A DNA stretch of 12,801 bases from positions 1 to 12,801 of the forward strand of contig NZ_JBEQZJ010000065.1 in the NCBI RefSeq assembly GCF_045223415.1. Reading direction: 5' to 3'. The DNA comes from Hoskinsella mucinilytica (GTDB lineage: Bacteria; Bacillota_I; Bacilli_A; Erysipelotrichales; Erysipelotrichaceae). The notes beneath the pieces were generated by a model. The model made no database searches. It saw only the letters and a list, made by a program, of their open reading frames with translations, and was not told the origin of the DNA. Below, piece by piece: positions 6,996 to 12,801 of the stretch. A program made the position numbers and the translations under genes. Each line of letters opens with the position of its first letter. Position 1 is the first letter of the stretch.

Positions 6996-8918
6996 ATGGG
7001 TGATATGTATATCTCAGATGATGAAATAAAAGATGTAGAAAAAGTTTTGTTGCCTGAATCATGTTATTTTCCTGAAGATGCAATAAATGTCATTCGTTGT
7101 TGGCAATCATCTGAAATTGTAGCTTGTCCAGGAAGTGGTAAAACAACAGTTCTTTTGGCAAAACTTAAGATATTAGCTGAAAGAATGCCTTTTCCGAACG
7201 GAACAGGAGTATGTGTTTTATCACATACAAATGTTGCAGTTAATGAAATAAAAACAAAACTAAATAGATATGCTGATAAGCTAATGAGCTATCCAAATTA
7301 TGTTGGAACAATACAATCTTTCATTGATCAATATGTTACAAAGCCTTATTTAAAAAATATAACAAAATCCTCTATACAAGTGGTTGATGACGTCACCTAT
7401 GCAAATTATTTTTATGGTTTGATTTGGAGTGATAAACGTAGTACGTCACCGTATCGTAGCTTACATTACTTCATACTGAATCAAGTTAAAAATGGTTCCG
7501 GTAAATTTAGTAGTGAACTAGACTATATTCAGAATTTATATATGAATAATGAAGATTTGTTTGTTAAGGGACAGAATCGTGCTGTTGCTAGAAAAAATTC
7601 TGCTTCTGCAAAGCAATATATTCAAGTAAAAGAAACATTGTTAAAAACAGATGGGATTATTACATATAATGACGCATATAAATATGCAGAGAAAGCAATT
7701 TCAAATTTGTCGTCAGGATATACTGATTTATTTTCTCAGAGGTTTCAATATGTATTTGTAGACGAATATCAAGATTGTGCCTCGTTGCAACGACAAGTTT
7801 TGGATAAACTATTTGATAAGGATAAAACTTGTGTGTTTTATATCGGAGATCCAGATCAGGCTATATATAACTCGGAAAAAAGTCAAGAATTGGGATGGAC
7901 GCCAAATGAAGATTGTATTGAAATGGTCTGTTCTAATAGATATGGGCAAGAAATTGCAGATTTTTTGGTGAATCTAAGAACTGACAATCGAGAAATAAAA
8001 TCATCGAAAGGCTGTTTGAAATATGTTCCAACATTAATTGTTTTTAATGATGATTCGAGAAATAAAGTGATTGATGCATTTGTTAATGTGCTAAATCAAT
8101 ACGATTTATATGATTCTAATGGCGTATATAAAGTTATTGGGCTTGTAAAACGTGAAGAATTAAAAGGCTTAAAAATTGGTGATTATTGGGATGGATTTAA
8201 TCCAAAACAAAATTTGAGAAATTTGAATAGATATTGGAATCATATTAATGTGATTGTTGATGAATTAGAAAAAGGAAAGCTTTATTCAGTTGAAAAAGAA
8301 GTTCGAAAAATCTTATGTAAGTTATTTGATTTCATGGGAATAATTGATTCTGAATCAGATTCTAAATATACGGTAATCTCAATAAAAAAGATTCTCTTTG
8401 ATAAATATTATGACATATATACGAGTTGCTTAATCAACTTATCTACATTACAGGATTTAAATATTCATGAAATAGATAATACGATAGTTGACTTAGCAAA
8501 TGAAATTATAGGTAAAGAATGCAATGAAACAGATGTGTTTTCAAAAATTCCTTCTTATTATTTAGATAAATCTATTCTAAAGACTGACTATAAGTCACAG
8601 GATAATATTATTTTTGATGAAACATACAAGAGAAAAATTGTATTTGATACAGTCCATGGTGTTAAGGGTGAAACTCATGATGCAACATTATATGTGGAGA
8701 CCGAAAAAAGTAGTTCGTCAGACATAAGACGTGTATTACCATACTTGGGAGTTGGGAAATTGGGAAAAAGTACAGAGGTAGAACGTAGTCGTAAGTGTGT
8801 TTATGTTGGAATGAGCCGTCCAAAAAAATTACTCTGTTTGGCATTGCAAGAATCCACATACATAAAATCTGAGAATGCATTTTCCAATTGGGATATAGTT
8901 GACTGTAGAAGCGAATAG
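6996..8918 (+). CDS. gajB: Gabija protein GajB: UvrD-like SF1 helicase
   Basis: The 640-residue product carries SF1 helicase motifs in order: Walker A ACPGSGKTT (43-51), CVLSHTNVAVNEIK (motif Ia, about 73-86), Walker B FVDEYQD (254-260), IGDPDQAIY (283-291), the SNRYGQEIADF segment (motif IV region), VHGVKGETHDA (553-563) and VGMSRPKK (604-611, arginine finger R608). The CPGSGKTT plus SHTNVAV combination is characteristic of GajB. It partners GajA and is thought to sense DNA ends or nucleic acid from phage. It is longer than the B. cereus protein (494 residues), with extra helical sequence around residues 350-540. ATG 6996 is the first start after an in-frame TGA and is served by an AAGGAAAGGAA site. 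All key residues are kept, so the system looks functional. Confidence 0.92.
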   Translation: MGDMYISDDEIKDVEKVLLPESCYFPEDAINVIRCWQSSEIVACPGSGKTTVLLAKLKILAERMPFPNGTGVCVLSHTNVAVNEIKTKLNRYADKLMSYPNYVGTIQSFIDQYVTKPYLKNITKSSIQVVDDVTYANYFYGLIWSDKRSTSPYRSLHYFILNQVKNGSGKFSSELDYIQNLYMNNEDLFVKGQNRAVARKNSASAKQYIQVKETLLKTDGIITYNDAYKYAEKAISNLSSGYTDLFSQRFQYVFVDEYQDCASLQRQVLDKLFDKDKTCVFYIGDPDQAIYNSEKSQELGWTPNEDCIEMVCSNRYGQEIADFLVNLRTDNREIKSSKGCLKYVPTLIVFNDDSRNKVIDAFVNVLNQYDLYDSNGVYKVIGLVKREELKGLKIGDYWDGFNPKQNLRNLNRYWNHINVIVDELEKGKLYSVEKEVRKILCKLFDFMGIIDSESDSKYTVISIKKILFDKYYDIYTSCLINLSTLQDLNIHEIDNTIVDLANEIIGKECNETDVFSKIPSYYLDKSILKTDYKSQDNIIFDETYKRKIVFDTVHGVKGETHDATLYVETEKSSSSDIRRVLPYLGVGKLGKSTEVERSRKCVYVGMSRPKKLLCLALQESTYIKSENAFSNWDIVDCRSE

Positions 8919-9017
8919 AGTATATTGTCAAAAATTCACATTCATATATAGTTACTAAACATTGATTGATATTATAAGCTGCATTTAAGGTTCATAAAGT
9001 ATTATCAAATAATGCAC

Positions 9018-9060
9018 AGACCCACAAGCTGAATAAGATTTCGTTTGTGGGTCTATTTTT
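9018..9060 (+). terminator. Strong Rho-independent terminator after gajB
   Basis: A perfect 10-bp stem (AGACCCACAA at 9018-9027, complement at 9045-9054) with a 17-base loop is followed by TATTTTT. It stands 100 bases after the gajB stop and marks the end of the Gabija operon. The GC-rich stem in very AT-rich surroundings makes it convincing. Confidence 0.85.
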
Positions 9061-9142
9061 AAAAAATTCCACATAGTAGATAGATTTCCCAAATAAAATT
9101 TTACAAAAATCAAAGTATTACATTGAATACCACATTGATGGT

Positions 9143-9192
9143 TTGTTCTAATCATTTCCGATAAATTTTATAATCAAAGCACTTAGGAGTGC
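9143..9192 (+). promoter_or_regulatory. Putative promoter and small leader hairpin of the XRE gene
   Basis: A perfect TATAAT (9169-9174) lies 36 bases before the XRE start. Possible -35 words are TTCTAA (9146-9151, 17-base spacer) and TTGTTC (9143-9148, 20-base spacer), neither good. Downstream, GCACT/AGTGC (9179-9183/9188-9192) forms a short dyad near the expected transcription start and could be an operator. Confidence 0.45.
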
Positions 9193-9209
9193 GAATGGAG
9201 GTGATTATA

Positions 9210-9583
9210 ATGCAAGATATTGTGGCTATTTACAAAGAAGAAGCGTGCATTGATTTTGTCAAAGTCGGTAAAAGAATTCAAGAAGTACGCAAGAAGAAAA
9301 AAATGACTCAAGCCTGTCTTGCATCTATATGTGGATGTTCAAATAATCATCTTAGTGCAATAGAAACTGGTCTTAATAAAATTTCGACAGAGATGATTAT
9401 GAAAATAAGTATTGCACTTGAAAAAAAGGATTGATTATTTTCTACAAGATGCTCCTAATGCTTCCTCATCATATATTATCGATTCGGAAATTGCAGAAAA
9501 AATGTAATATTATGGGTTTGCAGTTGGTAAATTCAATGTTAGATGGAATATTAGATTACCAACCAAAGATTGAAAAAGCATAA
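9210..9583 (+). pseudogene. XRE-family regulator broken by two frame changes
   Basis: ATG 9210 has a near-ideal GGAGGTG site (9197-9203) and is preferred over an upstream GTG at 9189. The first 74 codons encode a clear HTH_3 domain: VGKRIQEVRKKKKMTQACLA, then SNNHLSAIETGLNKIS. After a run of seven A (9421-9427) the frame meets TGA (9432-9434). The +1 frame then reads RIDYFLQDAPNASSSYIIDS up to TAA 9505, and a further shift gives CNIMGLQLVNSMLDGILDYQ up to TAA 9583. These continue the usual C-terminal part of such regulators, so the ancestral protein was about 123 residues. The first change looks like slippage in the A run. The HTH alone might still be made. It sits alone after Gabija. Confidence 0.65.
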
Positions 9584-10101
9584 GGAGCAAAATTAAACTA
9601 CATAGAAAATAAACTTGGCTTTCCTAACCTAATAAGATTAGACAGTTAACAAAAGTATTAAGGAAACCGTAAGACTTTTTCTGTTAACGAATTCAAAAAC
9701 AAATCTGTATGTGGTCAATAATATGTGATTTTAACATAAATAAGTAGGAAATTACACACTTTTATTGAAACTAAGTATAAATGCACTTATGATTTTGATT
9801 ATTGAAGGAATGTAGGAATTATTATATAAAAGCATAGATAGAGTATCAAGTGGTTTATTTCATCTAGTAATTTTTTATTGCGATTTTCTAGTATGGGAAA
9901 GTAGCTTTAGGAAATAAGTTATTCTCATTTAAAACAAAGCAAAAAGAATAGTTGTTATGTATACACGAAGTCAATTGTTTAAAAAGAGAATATACCAAAT
10001 GATTAACTGATATATTAGATTAGTCTTATTTACAAGGTCTTATTATAATATTGTTTTTATATACCATAATACTTTGTGTTTGCAATTTATAAAAAAAGTT
10101 A
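9584..10101. other. Long intergenic stretch with no recognisable gene
   Basis: About 520 very AT-rich bases in which all frames I read are broken by frequent stops. The only structure noticed is a weak dyad, GTTAACA (9645-9651) with TGTTAAC (9682-9688). No tRNA, CRISPR or riboswitch pattern could be recognised. It separates the island from the PnuC-like gene and may hold decayed coding sequence. Confidence 0.5.
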
Positions 10102-10129
10102 TTTCAATTCTATAAAAATATATTATAAT
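10102..10129 (+). promoter_or_regulatory. Putative promoter of the PnuC-like gene
   Basis: TATAAT (10124-10129) lies 43 bases before the start codon, with TTTCAA (10102-10107) as a modest -35 at 16 bases. The -10 is perfect but the -35 is weak, and many such words occur by chance in this AT-rich DNA. Confidence 0.45.
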
Positions 10130-10172
10130 GTAAAAGCATTAAAAATTAAATAAATATGGAAGAGGGTTTGAT

Positions 10173-11399
10173 ATGATTAAATTTTTTAAAGCAAATATGG
10201 AAACTAAAAAAAGGTTAAGAATGATAGAGGTAATATTTTCAATTGGATTATGTATTGCTTCTATCATATCCATTGGCTATGGATTGTTTGATATGTATGC
10301 CAATGTTGAAAATGTGCAGTTTAAACAGAGTATCCAAATGACGAGAGATACTGAATTAGAAGACTACAGTGAAGATAACACCATTTGTGATGTTACCTAT
10401 ACAAATGGTGATAAGCAGCTAATTGTATCTTATTCATATGAAGACTATGTGAAATTAGATGATAAGACAATTACGGCATATGAATACGAAACAAAGAATG
10501 GGACAAAATTATATTTTGATCACCAAAATATAACCGATCAAGAAGTACAGTATTCCTACAAACAAGTAAGGGCTAATGAATTAGCTCCATTATTCAATTT
10601 TGGAATCGCTTCTTTCATCTTGATGTTATCCATTTTGATTATGCTGTTTTTTGCGAAACTATTTACAACATATGAAAAATCGTGGTTTATTTCAATTATG
10701 GTTTTAGCAACGATTATTTCCGTAGTATTTCCAGAGGAAAGCGCCAATGGAGTAAATGGAATTATCATTATGCTACTTTATTTATTAGATACATTTTTAA
10801 ATATCCTTTGTGAATTATTGATTTCTAAGCAATCACGATATAATTTCCTTGTTTCAGTATTAGTTGAAATAGTCGAAATTGCTATATGTATCGTATTAAT
10901 GTATCGATTTGCGACAATGGCAACAACATTATTTTTCTGGTTACCAATTGATATTATTAGCTATATTAATTGGTCAAAGCACAAAGATGATGAAGAAAAT
11001 GAATTAACAGTCGTAAGAAAACTAAAAGGATATCAAGAAGTTTTAGTTATTATTGGAATCATTGTTTGGACATTCGTAATCGGATATTTAATTAGTGGTT
11101 TAAACATTACCACGGATTTCTACAACAATGAATTATTAGAAACAATTATTATCTATATTGATGCTTGTGCCTCAGCTGTAGGAATTGCAAATGGTTTATT
11201 TATTTTCTTTAGGTTACAAGAACAGTGGATTGCATGGTATATTTGTGCTTTTCTAGAAGCCGTTATCAATGTTATTTCAGGACAATACGTTTTATTGGTT
11301 TTAAAATTAGGCTATTTTACGAATACAACATATGGTTATATCAAGTGGAATAGGTATATTAAGGAGCATTCAACAAAAAAAGAAGCACAAATATCATAA
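10173..11399 (+). CDS. PnuC-like membrane transporter with extra N-terminal domain
   Basis: The 408-residue protein is an integral membrane protein. Its C-terminal part resembles PnuC-type vitamin transporters (nicotinamide riboside and related uptake): FWLPIDIISYINWSKHKD near 250-268, then IDACASAVGIANGLFIFFRL, QEQWIAWYIC (about 349-358) and YFTNTTYGYIKWNRYIK near the end. Typical PnuC has about 230-260 residues. Here an N-terminal helix (about 17-40), a soluble segment of about 95 residues rich in acidic and tyrosine residues (about 41-135) and a further helix (about 138-163) precede it. The soluble part is probably outside the cell. A GGAAGAGGG site precedes the ATG. It is separated from efp by 71 bases and likely has its own promoter. 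The substrate cannot be read from the sequence; the PnuC assignment is moderately sure. Confidence 0.65.
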   Translation: MIKFFKANMETKKRLRMIEVIFSIGLCIASIISIGYGLFDMYANVENVQFKQSIQMTRDTELEDYSEDNTICDVTYTNGDKQLIVSYSYEDYVKLDDKTITAYEYETKNGTKLYFDHQNITDQEVQYSYKQVRANELAPLFNFGIASFILMLSILIMLFFAKLFTTYEKSWFISIMVLATIISVVFPEESANGVNGIIIMLLYLLDTFLNILCELLISKQSRYNFLVSVLVEIVEIAICIVLMYRFATMATTLFFWLPIDIISYINWSKHKDDEENELTVVRKLKGYQEVLVIIGIIVWTFVIGYLISGLNITTDFYNNELLETIIIYIDACASAVGIANGLFIFFRLQEQWIAWYICAFLEAVINVISGQYVLLVLKLGYFTNTTYGYIKWNRYIKEHSTKKEAQIS

Positions 11400-11405
11400 T
11401 GTGTC

Positions 11406-11434
11406 TTGTGGAATGATGTTAAAATTGATAGAAT
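11406..11434 (+). promoter_or_regulatory. Possible efp promoter
   Basis: TTGTGG (11406-11411) and TAGAAT (11429-11434) stand 17 bases apart upstream of efp. An alternative TTGATA (11425-11430) has no well-spaced -10. The short gap to the PnuC-like gene, with no terminator seen, means read-through is also possible. Confidence 0.3.
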
Positions 11435-11470
11435 AAGTATGTATTAATATGCAAGATTAGGAGTGAAAAT

Positions 11471-12028
11471 ATGGCTATATCAGCAGGTGATTTTAAAACA
11501 GGATTAACTTTGATCGTTGATGGTGATCCTTGTCAAGTTTTGGATTTTCAACATGTAAAACCAGGTAAAGGAGCAGCCATCTTAAAAACAAAGATGAGAA
11601 ATTTGAAAACAGGATCAATTCAAGAAAGAAATTTTAATGCTTCTACTAAGTTTGAAGCAGCAAATATTTCAAGAAAAGATGCACAATATTCATATGAAGC
11701 AGATTCTATTTTTTATTTTATGGATCTAGAAACATATGAAACATATGAATTAGCAGAGGATCAAGTAGGGGATAATAAATATTATATTATTGAAGGATCA
11801 ACTGTTTCATTAATGTTCTTTGATCAGTTATTGTTATCAGTTTCCGTTCCAGAAAAAGTAGAATTAACAGTGGCTGAAACAGATCCAGCTATTAAAGGAG
11901 CGCCATCTAACCAAACAAAAGATGCTGTTACTGAAACAGGGTTAACATTGCGAGTTCCTCAATTTATTGATACTGGAGAAAAAATCGTTGTATTTACAAC
12001 TGATGGAAAGTATGCAGGAAGAGCTTAA
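11471..12028 (+). CDS. efp: Elongation factor P
   Basis: The 185-residue protein has the normal length and all three domains of EF-P. The N-terminal KOW-like domain carries FQHVKPGKGAA with K33 at the loop tip, equal to Lys32 of Bacillus subtilis EF-P. The middle OB domain follows, and the C-terminal OB domain contains TKDAVTETGLTLRVPQFIDTGEKIVV. EF-P binds between the P and E sites of the ribosome and relieves stalling at polyproline. The loop context matches the Bacillus form, which carries 5-aminopentanol on this lysine, and not the E. coli lysyl-lysine form. AGGAG (11459-11463) lies seven bases before the ATG. A terminator overlaps the stop codon. Confidence 0.97.
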   Translation: MAISAGDFKTGLTLIVDGDPCQVLDFQHVKPGKGAAILKTKMRNLKTGSIQERNFNASTKFEAANISRKDAQYSYEADSIFYFMDLETYETYELAEDQVGDNKYYIIEGSTVSLMFFDQLLLSVSVPEKVELTVAETDPAIKGAPSNQTKDAVTETGLTLRVPQFIDTGEKIVVFTTDGKYAGRA

Positions 12029-12040
12029 TAAGCTCTTTTT
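12019..12040 (+). terminator. Terminator overlapping the efp stop codon
   Basis: AAGAGCTT (12019-12026) and AAGCTCTT (12030-12037) form an 8-bp stem with a 3-base loop containing part of the TAA stop, followed by TTTTT. It leaves only seven bases before the start of the next gene. Ribosomes ending at the stop would cover it, so its strength may depend on translation. Confidence 0.65.
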
Positions 12041-12046
12041 AAATTT

Positions 12047-12793
12047 ATGAATAAGATTGCATTGATTACTGGGGGAGCTAGAGGAATTGGCAAAGCAATT
12101 GCTTTAGAACTGGCAAAACAAGGGTATGATATCGTCATTAATTATTTAACATCTAAAAAAGAAGCTGAGGTATTAAAAACTAAGATCATTGAAAAATATG
12201 GAGTGCATTGCATGGCTATTGTAGCAGATGTTTCTAAGGAAGATGAAGTAGATGATATGGTATCTTTGATAGAGTCAGAACTAGGCGGTGTAGATATATT
12301 GATCAATAACGCTGCTATAGATTTATCAAATTTATTTCATTTAAAAAATGCTGAAGAATTTAGAAAAACATTGGATGTAAATGTAGTAGGAGCATTTAAT
12401 TGCAGTAAACGTGTTTATCGCCATATGATTGATCAAGAATATGGAAGAATCATTAATATCGCTTCAACCAATGGCATGAATACCTATTATCCGATGTGTA
12501 TTGATTATGATGCATCAAAAGCAGCGTTGATTTCTATGACACATAATCTAGCCTTTGAATTTGCGCCTTTTGTTAATGTAAATTGCATTGCTCCAGGTTT
12601 CATTGGTACGGAAAATGAATTGGATGGTTATGATGAGCAATTTTTAAAAGAAGAAGTTGAAAAAATCATGGTGAATCGCTATGGTGACCCTCAAGAAGTT
12701 GCTTATTTAGTGAAGTTTTTAATAAGCAAAGAAGCTGATTTCATTAATAATACTGTAATTCGAATCGATGGTGGACAAAAAGGAAGTTGCTAA
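12047..12793 (+). CDS. Short-chain dehydrogenase/reductase, FabG/YmfI-like
   Basis: This 248-residue classical SDR has the Rossmann motif TGGARGIG (8-15), NNAA (about 87-90), NVVGAF with the structural Asn, IASTNG with the catalytic Ser (S140), YDASK (Y154, K158) and NCIAPGFIGT. It should reduce a keto group with NADPH. By sequence alone it would be called 3-oxoacyl-ACP reductase. It lies directly after efp, and in B. subtilis the SDR YmfI reduces the 5-aminopentanone group on EF-P, so that role is a good alternative. The start has no clear ribosome site; the bases before the ATG are a terminator T tract and AAATTT. The C terminus (IDGGQKGSC) is normal and complete. Confidence 0.85.
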   Translation: MNKIALITGGARGIGKAIALELAKQGYDIVINYLTSKKEAEVLKTKIIEKYGVHCMAIVADVSKEDEVDDMVSLIESELGGVDILINNAAIDLSNLFHLKNAEEFRKTLDVNVVGAFNCSKRVYRHMIDQEYGRIINIASTNGMNTYYPMCIDYDASKAALISMTHNLAFEFAPFVNVNCIAPGFIGTENELDGYDEQFLKEEVEKIMVNRYGDPQEVAYLVKFLISKEADFINNTVIRIDGGQKGSC

Positions 12794-12801
12794 TCCAACT
12801 T

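Noticed and set aside
7777..7971. Plus-strand 64-codon frame inside gajB
   Set aside because: It overlaps the conserved helicase motifs in another frame and has no recognisable product.
9189..9191. GTG as the start of the XRE regulator
   Set aside because: The strong GGAGGTG site at 9197-9203 lies inside that reading and serves ATG 9210.
9645..9688. Riboswitch or terminator upstream of the PnuC-like gene
   Set aside because: Only a 7-bp dyad is visible, far from the gene, with no conserved aptamer pattern and no T tract.

Overview
The window is AT-rich DNA with strong AGGAGG-type ribosome sites, TGA used as a stop, and protein families typical of low-GC Firmicutes. The EF-P modification-loop context (QHVKPGKGAA), the PnuC-like membrane protein and the relics of integrative elements fit a gut Firmicute of the Erysipelotrichia/Clostridia type. 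This placement is an inference; no rRNA or marker gene settles it.

Left part (1-3437): a terminator-like hairpin, then a perfect 22-bp inverted repeat, then a compact four-gene cassette. The genes are a small HTH regulator, a DUF4297/Cap4-type PD-(D/E)xK nuclease with a C-terminal extension, a 49-residue overlapping ORF with a very good ribosome site, and an SMC/ABC-type ATPase with a CxxC zinc hook. The order effector, small middle gene, ATPase is that of ABC-three-component (ABC-3C) and Lamassu-like defence systems. The very small middle gene, the odd P-loop region and the palindromic control region make this the most original part of the window.

Middle scar (3438-5020): a decayed mobile-element region. 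It holds three TGATACCA repeats, a reverse-strand remnant of an IS orfA-like gene, several hairpins, and a relaxase fragment fused in frame to the C-terminal part of a type III restriction enzyme (Res). The Res piece keeps its PD...ExK nuclease motif but is interrupted by an in-frame TAG. No N-terminal helicase part and no Mod partner are present.

Gabija (5063-8918): gajA (OLD-family ATPase plus TOPRIM nuclease) and gajB (UvrD-like helicase), 19 bases apart and closed by a strong terminator at 9018-9060. All main catalytic motifs are present in both, so the system looks intact.

Right part (8919-12801): an XRE regulator broken by two frame changes, about 590 bases without a recognisable gene, then apparently chromosomal genes. 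These are a PnuC-like transporter with an extra N-terminal membrane and extracytoplasmic region, elongation factor P (efp), and a short-chain dehydrogenase just downstream of efp. By analogy with Bacillus subtilis YmfI, that dehydrogenase may act in EF-P modification. The window therefore seems to cover the end of a defence island inserted next to housekeeping genes.
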